In this document: piece by piece, positions 41,884 to 49,736 of the stretch
Layout: the number at the start of each line of letters is the position of its first letter
How positions within the stretch are numbered: the stretch's first letter is position 1
Source: Actinoplanes utahensis
GTDB taxonomy: Bacteria > Actinomycetota > Actinomycetes > Mycobacteriales > Micromonosporaceae
Direction of reading: 5' to 3'
DNA: 59,311 nt
NCBI RefSeq assembly: GCF_016862455.1
Contig: NZ_BOMZ01000065.1
Location: forward strand, 1 to 59,311
Notes under the pieces: model-generated
The model's database searches: none
Seen by the model: the letters and a program-made list of their open reading frames with translations, nothing else
Told to the model about the DNA's origin: nothing
Translations under genes and position numbers: made by a program

Positions 41884-42474
41884 ATGAGGCGCAAGGCCGG
41901 GCCGTCGAAGGGCGATCTCCGCGAGGCCGCGATCCTGGACGTGGCACGGCGGATGTTCGCCGAGCGCTCCTACGAGGCGGTCACCATCGACGATCTCGCC
42001 GCCGGGGCCGGCATCTCCCGGACCGGTTTCTACTTCTACTTCCCGACCAAACCGGCCGTGCTGACCGCCCTGATGGCCCGGGTCTCCGACGACTTCGCGG
42101 CCTCCCACGTCTGGTTCGACAGCACCGGCCCCGCCCCGGACCTGCTGCGCGAGCAGTTGCTGATGTCCGCCCGGATCTGGCGGGCGAACGCCGGCCTGCT
42201 CAGCTGCTCGGCGACCGCCGCCGCCTCGTCCGAGCCGCTGCGCGACCTGCTCACCCACTCCAAGGCCCGGTACGACGAACGCGCCGCCGCCAAGATCCGC
42301 CGCGATCAGGCGAACGGCACCGCCACCACCGCCATCACCGCCGAACGCCTGGCCGAGATGATCTCCGCCATCCGCGACACCCAGTACGGCCGGCTCGACC
42401 AGGCCACCGACACCGAACTGCGGAACGTCGTCGACACCCTGGTCACCGCGATCCAGCGCCTCGTCTACCACTGA
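41884..42474 (+). CDS. TetR family regulator (divergent from MFS exporter)
   Basis: This 196-residue protein has a typical TetR HTH (LREAAILDVARRMFAERSYE, TIDDLAAGAGISRTGFYFYF) and a helical ligand domain with RIWRANAGLLSCSATAAASS. It lies 87 bp from the divergent exporter and between repeated operator half-sites. A hairpin terminator follows the stop. Confidence 0.9.
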   Translation: MRRKAGPSKGDLREAAILDVARRMFAERSYEAVTIDDLAAGAGISRTGFYFYFPTKPAVLTALMARVSDDFAASHVWFDSTGPAPDLLREQLLMSARIWRANAGLLSCSATAAASSEPLRDLLTHSKARYDERAAAKIRRDQANGTATTAITAERLAEMISAIRDTQYGRLDQATDTELRNVVDTLVTAIQRLVYH

Positions 42475-42497
42475 CAGCCAGCCGCTGTTTCTCACGT

Positions 42498-42520
42498 CTG
42501 TCTCGAGGCCGCCGAGACAG
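42498..42520. terminator. Hairpin between convergent tetR and marR genes
   Basis: CTGTCTCG-aggccgc-CGAGACAG is a perfect 8-bp stem with a 7-nt loop, 24 bp after the tetR stop. It lacks a U-tract. Confidence 0.65.
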
Positions 42521-42573
42521 CACTCACCGCCGGCCGGAACGCGGGCGCGCGGGATGCGGCGGGCTTCGGTGGT

Positions 42574-42996
42574 TCAGGTGGTGGGGGTTCGGGCGGAGAG
42601 GGCGACGAGCGTACGCAGAAAGGCTTCCTGATCGGGTTCCGGGACCGTGGCCAGAAGGCCGGCTTCGGCGGCGCGGATCTCGGCGACGATCGCCTGGTGG
42701 GTCCGCCGGCCCCGGGTGGTGAGGGCGAGGAGGCGGACGCGGCGGTCGGCGGGGTCCGGTTCGCGGGTGATGAAATCGCGTTCCTGCAGGTCGTCGAGGA
42801 CGCGGATGAGGCGCGTCTTGTCGGCGCCGATGCTGTCGGCCAGGGCGGCCTGGGTGCGCATCGGGCTTTCGTGCAGGGCGGTCAGGACGGCGTAGGCCCA
42901 CATGGTCACCTCATGGCGGGCGAGGATCGGCTGTTCCATGGCGAGCAGCCGTCTGCCCAGCCGGAACATCATCGCGCCGAGATCTTCCCGTTCCAC
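42574..42996 (-). CDS. MarR family regulator
   Basis: The GTG at 42996 (VEREDLGAMMF, AGGAAC upstream) gives 140 residues. The winged helix contains MRTQAALADSIGADKTRLIR, the recognition element, and the wing DFITREPDPADRRVRLLALT with the conserved DxRxR. It is divergent from the TIGR03086 gene and is the likely regulator of it; the 63-bp gap contains TTGACT (43025-43030) as a probable -35 for that gene. The longer frame upstream is spurious. Confidence 0.9.
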   Translation of the reverse strand: MEREDLGAMMFRLGRRLLAMEQPILARHEVTMWAYAVLTALHESPMRTQAALADSIGADKTRLIRVLDDLQERDFITREPDPADRRVRLLALTTRGRRTHQAIVAEIRAAEAGLLATVPEPDQEAFLRTLVALSARTPTT

Positions 42997-43059
42997 GGGT
43001 CTGTTCCTACCACCCGCGCGGCCCTTGACTATTAGTAAGCAGGCGCCCATCATAAGCTC

Positions 43060-43647
43060 ATGCATACCATTGAGCCGACAAGAGCGGTGCTGCACGACAC
43101 CGTCACGTTGATCGACAAGGTGACCGACGTCGATCTGCGGTTGCCGACGCCGTGCGCGGGCTGGGATCTCGCGATGCTGCTCGGGCACATGACCGCTCAG
43201 CATCACGGGTTCGCGGCGGCCGCCCGGGGGAGCGGCGGCGACCTCGCGGTCTGGGCGCAGGCGCCCGCCGGTGCGGACGCCGCCGACAGATATCGGGAGG
43301 CGGTCGCGGACGTGCTGGCGGCGTTCTCGGTGGGGGACGTCTTCGAGCGGCCGTTCCACCTGGCCGAGTTCGACGCGACCGTGCCGGGGCGGATGGCGGT
43401 CGGGATGCACCTGGTCGATTACGTGGTGCACGGGTGGGACGTCGCGCACACGCTCGGGGCCGGATTCCGTCCGGGGGCGGAGGCGGTGACGGCCGCGCTG
43501 GAGGTCGCGCGGTCGGTGCCGGACGGTGCTGATCGGCTCGCCCCGGGCGCGCCGTTCGCTCCGGCGCATCCGGTTCCGGTCGACGCCGATCCGCTCACCG
43601 AGATCCTGCTCCTGCTGGGCCGCGACCCATCTCGGCGTCCGGGCTGA
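43060..43647 (+). CDS. TIGR03086/maleylpyruvate isomerase-like (DinB fold) protein
   Basis: This 195-residue protein matches the TIGR03086 branch of mycothiol-dependent DinB-fold proteins: LRLPTPCAGWDLAMLLGHMT (first metal His), then VGMHLVDYVVHGWDVAHTLG, with two further His residues. Such proteins bind a metal with three His and, in some members, act as mycothiol S-transferases. Which small molecule is detoxified is unknown. Divergent MarR control fits a stress or detoxification role. Confidence 0.87.
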   Translation: MHTIEPTRAVLHDTVTLIDKVTDVDLRLPTPCAGWDLAMLLGHMTAQHHGFAAAARGSGGDLAVWAQAPAGADAADRYREAVADVLAAFSVGDVFERPFHLAEFDATVPGRMAVGMHLVDYVVHGWDVAHTLGAGFRPGAEAVTAALEVARSVPDGADRLAPGAPFAPAHPVPVDADPLTEILLLLGRDPSRRPG

Positions 43648-43898
43648 AGGACTGGGGAGCGGCGGCGCGGTTTCCGCCGCAACGCCTCCGCCTCCGCATT
43701 CTCCGACCACGCCTTCGGCGAAGAAGTCGGCGATGCCCGACAGCAGCCGATCGCCGCCTCCGGTCCAGCACCGCCCGCCGGCCGGCTTGAGGAGTGGGAA
43801 GAGGACGGCGACGGCCGGGCCGAGGTCACTGAGGGAGGAGCCGTGAGCGGTTCGGATCGGCCGGACGATCGGCCCGCGCCGCCTCTTCCGGCGAGAAG

Positions 43899-44762
43899 TC
43901 ACTGCGACGTGCGTACCACCTCGTGGTTGTGATCCCTGGTTTTCGGCGGTGTGCGGACCGCACCCGCGCTGGCCACGATGACCAGGGCGATCGCCGCGAG
44001 TTCGATCGTGGTGAGGCGCTGGTCCAGCACCAGGAACCCGGCGAGGGTGGCGATCGCCGGCCCGAGGCTCATCAGCACCGCGAACGTGGTGGTGGGCATG
44101 CTGCGCAGCGCCCGCAGCTCCAGCGAGTACGGCAGGACCGACGACATCAGCGCCACGACCGCCCCGAGCCCGAGCGTGACCGGATTCAACAGTGCCGTGC
44201 CCGCGTCGGCGATGCCGATGGGCAGGGCGATCACCGCGGCCGCCGTCAGCGCGAGCGCGAGCCCGTCCGTTTTCGGGAAGCGCCGGCCGGCGCGGGCGCT
44301 GAACACGATGTACGCCGCCCACATCGCCCCCGCGCCCAGCGCGAACCCCGCCCCGGCGAGATTCAGCCGCTCGAAACCCTGGTAACCGAGCAGCGCCACC
44401 CCGCCGGCCGCGAGCGCCGCCCACAGCCAGCTCGCCGCCCGCCGGGCCGTCACGACCGACAGCAGCAGCGGCCCGAGCACTTCGAGGGTGACCGCCGGCC
44501 CGAGCGGGATCCGGTCGATGGCCTGGTAGAACAGTCCGTTCATGCCGGCCAGCGCCACCCCGAAACCGGCCGCCACCAGCCAGTCGCCGCGACCGTACCC
44601 GCGGATCCGGGGCCGGCACACGGCGAGCAGCAGCGCCGCCGCGATGCCGAGCCGCAACGCCACCACGCCCGCCGCGCCCGCCTGCGGAAACAACAGAGCC
44701 GCCACCGCCGAGCCGAACTGCACCGACAGCGCGGCGCCGAGCACGAGTCCCACCGCATTCAC
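43899..44762 (-). CDS. EamA/RhtA-family exporter
   Basis: This 287-residue protein has ten predicted helices in two EamA repeats. It matches the RhtA (threonine/homoserine exporter) branch: N-terminal SVQFGSAVAALLFPQAGAAG and VALRLGIAAALLLAVCRPRI, GMNGLFYQAIDRIPLGPAVT, LEVLGPLLLSVVTAR, and SVLPYSLELRALRSMPTTTF. It is divergent from a LysR gene with a shared operator. The substrate is probably an amino acid or a similar metabolite. Confidence 0.88.
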   Translation of the reverse strand: MNAVGLVLGAALSVQFGSAVAALLFPQAGAAGVVALRLGIAAALLLAVCRPRIRGYGRGDWLVAAGFGVALAGMNGLFYQAIDRIPLGPAVTLEVLGPLLLSVVTARRAASWLWAALAAGGVALLGYQGFERLNLAGAGFALGAGAMWAAYIVFSARAGRRFPKTDGLALALTAAAVIALPIGIADAGTALLNPVTLGLGAVVALMSSVLPYSLELRALRSMPTTTFAVLMSLGPAIATLAGFLVLDQRLTTIELAAIALVIVASAGAVRTPPKTRDHNHEVVRTSQ

Positions 44763-44798
44763 GCTCCGACGCTATGCCCGCCGGATCGCGTCCCGGAA

Positions 44799-44815
44799 AT
44801 GCCGGTTCCCGTCAT
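44799..44815. promoter_or_regulatory. LysR-type operator in divergent EamA/LysR region
   Basis: ATGCCGGTTCCCGTCAT is an interrupted palindrome (ATGnCGG-nnn-CCGnCAT) in the 70-bp gap between the genes. Symmetry and position fit a LysR recognition site; TATGCT four bases downstream could be the -10 for lysR. Confidence 0.55.
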
Positions 44816-44832
44816 GGTTATGCTCCCCGGTC

Positions 44833-45720
44833 ATGACCGCCGAGTTACGGCACCTCAGAGCGTTCCTCGCGATCGCCGCCGAGGGCAACATCACCCGCGC
44901 CGCGACCCGGCTGCACGTCACCCAGCCGGCGCTGTCCCGCACGCTGCGCCAACTGGAGACGCACCTCGGCGTCGGCCTGGTCGACCGCTCCACCCACCAT
45001 CTCGACCTCACCCCGGCCGGCCGGGCGTTCCGGGATCGGGCCGCCGCCGCGGTCGCCGCCGTCGACGACGTGCTCGACCCGGCGCGGGCCGGCTCCTGGC
45101 CGCTGCGTCTCGGGCACACCTGGTCGGCGCTGGGCGAACACACCACCACCCTGTTGCGCGCCTGGCAGCAGGCCCATCCGGACATCCCGCTGCGGCTGCT
45201 GCGCATCGACGATCGCAGCGCCGGGCTGCTGCAGGGCCGCACCGACGCGGCGGTCCTGCGGGAACCCGGTGACATCCCGGGTGTCCGCACCGAGCTGCTG
45301 ACCACCGAGGAACGGGTCGCCGCCGTACCCACCGCGAGCACGCTGGCCGCCCGGGCCCGGTTGTCGCTCGCCGACCTGACCGGCTGGCGCATCGCGATCA
45401 ACACGGTCACCGGCACCACCAGCCTGGACCTCTGGCCACCCGGCGCCGCCCCGGCGGCCACCGTCGAGGTCGCCAACACCGACGACTGGCTGCTCGCCAT
45501 CGCCGCCGGCGACACGGCCGGGGTAACCAGCACCGCGACCGCCGTGATGTACCCGCACCCGGCGATCACCTATCTCCCGCTGACCGGCGCCGCCCCCATT
45601 TCTCTGCACGTGGCCTGGCGCCCGCCCGCCGCGCATCCCGCGGTCCCCGCTCTCGTCACGCTCCTCAAAGACCTTTTCGGGGGTACGCCGCGAACACCCG
45701 CCCCTCCGATCCCAGGTTGA
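44833..45720 (+). CDS. LysR family transcriptional regulator
   Basis: The ATG at 44833 gives 295 residues. The N-terminal winged helix is canonical (ELRHLRAFLAIAAEGNITRA, ATRLHVTQPALSRTLRQLET, HLGVGLVDRSTHHLDLTPAG), followed by a periplasmic-binding-protein-like effector domain. TATGCT ends eight bases before the start with no Shine-Dalgarno sequence. It is probably autoregulated and controls the divergent exporter. Its 3' end overlaps the convergent kinase gene by 56 bp. Confidence 0.92.
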   Translation: MTAELRHLRAFLAIAAEGNITRAATRLHVTQPALSRTLRQLETHLGVGLVDRSTHHLDLTPAGRAFRDRAAAAVAAVDDVLDPARAGSWPLRLGHTWSALGEHTTTLLRAWQQAHPDIPLRLLRIDDRSAGLLQGRTDAAVLREPGDIPGVRTELLTTEERVAAVPTASTLAARARLSLADLTGWRIAINTVTGTTSLDLWPPGAAPAATVEVANTDDWLLAIAAGDTAGVTSTATAVMYPHPAITYLPLTGAAPISLHVAWRPPAAHPAVPALVTLLKDLFGGTPRTPAPPIPG

Positions 45721-46291
45721 CGATCGTGGTCGCCCGGTTCCACGGCTGCTCCCGCAGCAGGAACGGCAGCTCCTCCCGCAGCCAGGCCGCCACGTGCGCC
45801 CGCTGCTCGGGGGAGTCGCCGTCGCGGGCGGTCAGCCGGCGTTCCTGCTCGTCGAGGTCGCCCTGGATCCACACGGCGGAGTCCAGCCACGGCGCCAGTT
45901 CCGCCCGGATGACGCCGGTGCCCTCCACCCAGACGACCCCGGTCCCGGCGGGCACGGTGATCGACCCCGGCCGACCGTGCGCGACCCAGGCATCCGGCCG
46001 GAAGTCCACCGCCGCGCCCCGGCGCAGCGGCCGCAGAACGTTCTCGGCGAGCAGCCCACCCCAGTCGAAGCAGGCGTGATTCCAGGCGACGTCGTCGGTG
46101 TGCACGATCGCCGACCCGGGCACCGCCGCGCGCAGCCGTTCCGTCAGGGTCGTCTTCCCGGCGCCGCCCCGCCCGTCGATGCCGACCACCGTCAGCCGTC
46201 CCGGCGACGTGCCGACCAGCCGCCGCACGAGGTCCGGCAGCGTGATCTCCTGATGGTCGTGTGCCTCGGGCTCACCCGGATGCAGCCTCAT
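45665..46291 (-). CDS. Uridine kinase-like P-loop protein
   Basis: The ATG at 46291 gives 208 residues. Walker A is VVGIDGRGGAGKTTLTERLR, followed by AIVHTDDVAWNHACFDWGGL (uridine kinase-type phosphoacceptor binding DD), GVVWVEGTGVIRAELAPWLD and WIQGDLDEQERRLTARDGDS. It resembles uridine kinase/phosphoribulokinase superfamily proteins common in actinobacteria with unproven substrate. Its last 18 codons overlap the end of the lysR gene on the other strand. Confidence 0.82.
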   Translation of the reverse strand: MRLHPGEPEAHDHQEITLPDLVRRLVGTSPGRLTVVGIDGRGGAGKTTLTERLRAAVPGSAIVHTDDVAWNHACFDWGGLLAENVLRPLRRGAAVDFRPDAWVAHGRPGSITVPAGTGVVWVEGTGVIRAELAPWLDSAVWIQGDLDEQERRLTARDGDSPEQRAHVAAWLREELPFLLREQPWNRATTIVNLGSEGRVFAAYPRKGL

Positions 46292-46311
46292 CGGACACCC
46301 TCCCGCTCCTG

Positions 46312-46351
46312 TCACTCGGTCTGGGCGAAACTCACTCGGTCTGGGCGAAAC
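46312..46351. repeat. Perfect 20-bp tandem duplication
   Basis: TCACTCGGTCTGGGCGAAAC occurs twice head to tail (46312-46331 and 46332-46351). On the minus strand each copy encodes the last codons FAQTE and stop of the VOC fragment, so the duplication lies exactly at its end and does not change the protein. Confidence 0.9.
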
Positions 46352-46544
46352 GCAGAACATCGCCGTACGGGTCGATGACCTCGAGAGTCGGCCCGCCGGG
46401 GGCGTCCGGGTCGACGCCGCATCGGGGCGCAGGGCGGTCGTGCAGCTCTTCGTACAGGGCGTGCACATCGGTGACCGGGATCCAGACGACACCGTGCGGG
46501 CTGTCGTCACCGTGATGTTCGGACAGGTGCAGGAGCGGCCGCAT
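46332..46544 (-). pseudogene. N-terminally truncated glyoxalase/VOC-fold protein
   Basis: The 70-residue product from ATG 46544 (MRPLLHLSEHHGDDSPHGVV, WIPVTDVHALYEELHDRPAP, PGGPTLEVIDPYGDVLRFAQ) is the C-terminal half of glyoxalase/bleomycin-resistance-type VOC proteins, which are about 120 residues. The first beta-alpha-beta-beta unit is missing, and upstream the frame continues without similarity. It is probably a remnant; domain-swapped short VOC proteins are the alternative. Confidence 0.6.
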
Positions 46545-46640
46545 TCCAGTCCTCGGCCCATCAGGCACCTGCCGCGCCGATGTTATCGGATGTCGCGCCC
46601 GAGGGTCGTTCGCAAGGCTTCGGACGGGCGGGAACGGCCA

Positions 46641-46669
46641 TTGACGTACGCAAATGATCGCTCTAGGTT
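46641..46669 (+). promoter_or_regulatory. Promoter of the SsuA-like binding protein gene
   Basis: TTGACG (46641-46646), a 17-bp spacer and TAGGTT (46664-46669) predict a start near 46676 and a leader of about 28 nt carrying GAGGTGG before the ATG at 46704. Confidence 0.6.
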
Positions 46670-46703
46670 GCGTTGAGGCTGATCGATGAATGAGGTGGGC
46701 GTC

Positions 46704-47663
46704 ATGCGACGATCTCGGCTGCTCGCGGCGCTGGCCGCGACGTTCCTGCTCGTCACCGCGTGCGCCGACGACCCGGACGAGGGCGGCCAGGCGGCCGGCG
46801 CCCTCGACAAGGTGAACACCGGGGTGATCGCGATCGTCGACGTGGCGCCCATCTACCTGGGCAAGGAGAAGGGCTTCTTCCGCGAGCAGAACATCGATCT
46901 GACCCTGACCGCCGCGCAGGGCGGCGCCGCGATCGTCCCGGCGGTGACCAGCGGCCAGTTCCAGTTCGGATTCAGCAACACCGTCTCGCTGCTGCTCGGC
47001 TCCGCCAAGAAGGTGCCGGTCGAGGTCGTCGTCAACGGCACGAACTCGACGGGCGTCGACGGCAATGACTTCGCCGGCCTGTTCGTCAAGGCGGATAGTC
47101 CGATCAAGAGCCCGAAGGACCTCGCCGGGCGTACGGTCGCCGCGAACACCTTGAAGAACATCGTGGAGACGAGTGTCCGGGCGTCGGTCCGCAAGGACGG
47201 CGGTGACGCGACCGCGGTGAAGTTCACCGAGCTGGCGTTCCCCGAGCAGGTTCCGGCGCTGACCGCGGGGCAGGTCGACGCGATCTTCGTGGTCGAGCCG
47301 TTCCAGCAGTCCGCGATCGCCGCCGGCGCCCGCAAGATCGCCTCGAGTTACGTCGACGCCGCCCCGAACCTCACCGTCGCCATGTACTTCACCTCCAACC
47401 AGCTGATCGCCGACAACCCCGACCTGGTCCGGCGCTTCACCGAGGCGATGAAGAGATCCCTGGCGTACGCCGACGAGCACCCCGACGAGGTCCGCGCGGT
47501 CCTCGGCACCTACACCAAGATCGCGCCGGAGGTCCGGGAGTCCCTGGTCCTGCCGAAGTGGCCGGCCGAGATCGACCGCGCCTCCGTCGAGACTCTCGCC
47601 GACCTGGCCGTCACCGACGGGCTGCTGACCGAACTGCCGGACCTGGACGTCCTGCTGCCCTGA
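46704..47663 (+). CDS. ABC-type substrate-binding lipoprotein (SsuA/ThiY-like, NMT1 fold)
   Basis: The ATG at 46704 (GAGGTGGG upstream) gives 319 residues with the lipoprotein signal RRSRLLAALAATFLLVTACA (lipobox VTAC). The mature domain matches the NMT1/SsuA group: VIAIVDVAPIYLGKEKGFFR, LTLTAAQGGAAIVPAVTSGQ, FQFGFSNTVSLLLGS and AGQVDAIFVVEPFQQSAIAA. Ligands of this group are sulfonates, nitrate, thiamine precursors and similar compounds. No permease or ATPase gene is adjacent, so it must use a transporter encoded elsewhere or be an orphan. Confidence 0.88.
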   Translation: MRRSRLLAALAATFLLVTACADDPDEGGQAAGALDKVNTGVIAIVDVAPIYLGKEKGFFREQNIDLTLTAAQGGAAIVPAVTSGQFQFGFSNTVSLLLGSAKKVPVEVVVNGTNSTGVDGNDFAGLFVKADSPIKSPKDLAGRTVAANTLKNIVETSVRASVRKDGGDATAVKFTELAFPEQVPALTAGQVDAIFVVEPFQQSAIAAGARKIASSYVDAAPNLTVAMYFTSNQLIADNPDLVRRFTEAMKRSLAYADEHPDEVRAVLGTYTKIAPEVRESLVLPKWPAEIDRASVETLADLAVTDGLLTELPDLDVLLP

Positions 47664-47672
47664 CGGCCCCGG

Positions 47673-48896
47673 TCACCGCGGCGGCCTGATCACCGCTGCC
47701 GCCCGGGCCGCGATCTCCGCGTCCGTACCGGCCCAGAGTTCGTCGAGCCACGGCCCGGCGAACAACCCGACCAGGGTCGGCGCCCCGTCGGCCGCGCTCG
47801 CGTCGAGCCATTCGGCGACACAGTTCTCCCGCGGCCCGTGCACCCGGTAGTACCCGCCCGGATGCTCCGGCCAGAACCGCTCGGCGAACCGGAGCACCAC
47901 CTTCTCCACCCGGCCCATACCCAGCCGTGACAGCGCCTTCCGGTGCGGGTCCGGCAGTCCCGGCTCGAACGCGATGGCACCCGCCGCGAGCACCCCGAGC
48001 GGCACGGTCACGATCACCGCGTCCACCCGCTCGTGCATCCCGTCCCCACTGACCGTCACCCCGTCGTCGTCGACCGCGATCCGCCGCACCGGCTGCCCCA
48101 GCCGCACGTCGAGCCCGGCCGCGAGATGCTCCACCAGCAGCCGGTACCCGCCGACGATCCACCGGTCGCCGTGACCGACACCGGGCTCGAACCCGTACCG
48201 GGCGCTCAGCCAGGACAACGGAGCTCCGGAGTCCATCACGATCTCCGCGTCGACGAACCGCCGGATGTCCCGTTCCGTCCACGGTCCCGGCTCCCGCAGC
48301 CAGGCGTCGAGGACATCGCCGATCCCGGCCCCCACCGGTGCCGCCGCGAGCCGCTTGCGCAGCTCCTTCTCAATGCCGTCGATGCTTCCGGCGGTGTCGT
48401 CGCCGAGCAGGACCGGATCGTGGAAGTCGGTCGGCACCAGCCGCAGCCCGAGTCTCTCCGCGAGCCGGGCGAGGACGTTGTCGTCGTACTGTTGCAGCCA
48501 GTTGGCGCCCAGGTCGAAACCGCTGCCGCCCACCTCGGCCCCGGCGGTGCGCCCGCCGAGCCGCTCCCGCGCCTCCCACACGACCACGTCGGCATCACGG
48601 TCGGTGAGGGTGCGGGCGGCGGCGAGACCGGCCATGCCGGCACCGATCACCGCGATGCGATCATGCCTGCGGTTCGCGGCCCACGCCGCCGCCACGACCC
48701 CTTGCTCGTACGCGCCATGCGTCATGCCCGCCCGCGTCGGATGTGTCGCCTCCCCGGCGATCCGCAGCCGGTTCCCGATCGGTGTCCCGAGATTGACCCG
48801 GTCGGCCGGTGTGCCGTCCCGCCCGATCAGGCTCCACGATCCGCGCGCCCACGGATCGTCCCCCCAATGCGAGACGGCATATCCCAAGATCGACAC
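47673..48896 (-). CDS. Circularly permuted flavin amine oxidase
   Basis: This 407-residue protein contains every landmark of bacterial flavin monoamine oxidases but in permuted order. Residues 1-75 (SHWGDDPWARGSWSLIGRDG, GEAT at 48-51, THGAYEQG at 59-66) are what normally forms the C-terminus. Residues 76-407 start with the FAD-binding IAVIGAGMAGLAAARTL (GAGMAG 85-90) and ERLGGRT (111-117), normally N-terminal, and end after LFAGPWLDELWAGTDAEIAA, where the usual protein would continue into the SRWG segment. All parts occur once, so an active fold is plausible. GTG start, TAACCT seven bases upstream (leaderless). Confidence 0.82.
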   Translation of the reverse strand: MSILGYAVSHWGDDPWARGSWSLIGRDGTPADRVNLGTPIGNRLRIAGEATHPTRAGMTHGAYEQGVVAAAWAANRRHDRIAVIGAGMAGLAAARTLTDRDADVVVWEARERLGGRTAGAEVGGSGFDLGANWLQQYDDNVLARLAERLGLRLVPTDFHDPVLLGDDTAGSIDGIEKELRKRLAAAPVGAGIGDVLDAWLREPGPWTERDIRRFVDAEIVMDSGAPLSWLSARYGFEPGVGHGDRWIVGGYRLLVEHLAAGLDVRLGQPVRRIAVDDDGVTVSGDGMHERVDAVIVTVPLGVLAAGAIAFEPGLPDPHRKALSRLGMGRVEKVVLRFAERFWPEHPGGYYRVHGPRENCVAEWLDASAADGAPTLVGLFAGPWLDELWAGTDAEIAARAAAVIRPPR

Positions 48897-48927
48897 CCGT
48901 GCGAGGTTACCAGTGGTCCGGGTTTCA

Positions 48928-49130
48928 CCGGCTGGTTCTCACGGCCGCGGCCGGATCCTCCCGGCGCCCGGCTGCGGCCGGATCCTCCCGGCGTTCGGCC
49001 GCGGCCGGATCCTCCCGGCGCCCGGCTGCGGCCGGATCCTCCCGGCGTTCGGCTGCGGCCGGATCCTCCCGGCCCCCGGCTGCAGCCGGATCCTCCCGGC
49101 GCCCGGCTGCGGCCGGGCAGAACCAGCCGG
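48928..49130. repeat. Six-copy 27-bp tandem array inside a 12-bp inverted repeat
   Basis: Six full 27-bp units of the type cggctgcggccggatcctcc plus cggcgcc run from 48942 to 49103, with a partial seventh to 49118. The array is bounded by CCGGCTGGTTCT (48928-48939) and its exact complement AGAACCAGCCGG (49119-49130). It lies between two minus-strand genes, just upstream of the permuted amine oxidase. Open frames through it encode Gly/Pro/Ser/Arg nonapeptides but have no gene-like surroundings. Confidence 0.85.
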
Positions 49131-49145
49131 ATCACCCGCGTCCGG

Positions 49146-49712
49146 TCAGCGGCCGAGCAGCCGCTCGAACGCCGGCCGGTTCACGCGACCGGCCTCACCG
49201 GCCAGCCACCCGCCCACCACCTGGGCGAACTCCTCGGCCGCGCAGATCACGATCGGGTAGCCGGCCGGGATGTCGAAGGTGACCCGTCCCGGCGTCGCCG
49301 GATGCACCACCAGGAACCCGCCCGCCTCCACCCCGGCCGGAAGGCGGTTCCGCCACGCCTGCACTGCCGCCGGGAAGTGCAGGGTCCCGCCGGAGGACGG
49401 CCGGCCGTCGCGCAGCAGATGCCCGTGCGCGTCGGCCGTGTAGTGCCCGGCTCTCCGCAGCTTGCCGTCCAGGAACGCCACCCGGTCGCCGACCAGCAGC
49501 GCATGGTCGACGTCCCCGTTGACGACACCCGGCCACGGCAGCGCGGGGAACGTCTTCGCCCCCGGCAGCCGGGCCGAGAACTGGTCCATCATCACCGCCG
49601 TGAGCCGTTCCCCGAGCATGCCGTCAGCGACCCGCCGCTCGTCGAACCTCGCGACGAGCTCGTCCGCCGACCCGGTCCGGAAGCCGGGACGGTCGTGCGA
49701 TCGGCAGGACAC
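49146..49712 (-). CDS. NERD-like/restriction-fold hypothetical protein
   Basis: This 188-residue protein contains PGVVNGDVDHALLVGDRVAF followed by LDGKLRRAGHYTADAHGHLL. A conserved Asp (VDHALLVG) then D-x-K on the next strand, plus AVQAWRNRLPAG, resembles NERD-type nuclease-related domains of the PD-(D/E)xK fold. Catalytic competence is not established. The GTG at 49712 is uncertain and the protein could start further in. The 27-bp repeat array begins 16 bp past its stop. The function is unknown. Confidence 0.6.
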   Translation of the reverse strand: MSCRSHDRPGFRTGSADELVARFDERRVADGMLGERLTAVMMDQFSARLPGAKTFPALPWPGVVNGDVDHALLVGDRVAFLDGKLRRAGHYTADAHGHLLRDGRPSSGGTLHFPAAVQAWRNRLPAGVEAGGFLVVHPATPGRVTFDIPAGYPIVICAAEEFAQVVGGWLAGEAGRVNRPAFERLLGR

Positions 49713-49736
49713 CCCCGATCTTGAGAAGACCTGGGG

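Noticed and set aside
43648..43898. Plus-strand frame after the TIGR03086 gene, with a GGGAGGAG before a GTG at 43852
   Set aside because: The predicted peptide is very short and Arg/Pro-rich, without similarity; the ribosome site alone is not enough.
48827..49135. Gly/Pro/Ser/Arg repeat protein encoded by the 27-bp array
   Set aside because: Both strands are open through the array because the unit is a multiple of three; no start signal or flanking domain supports translation.
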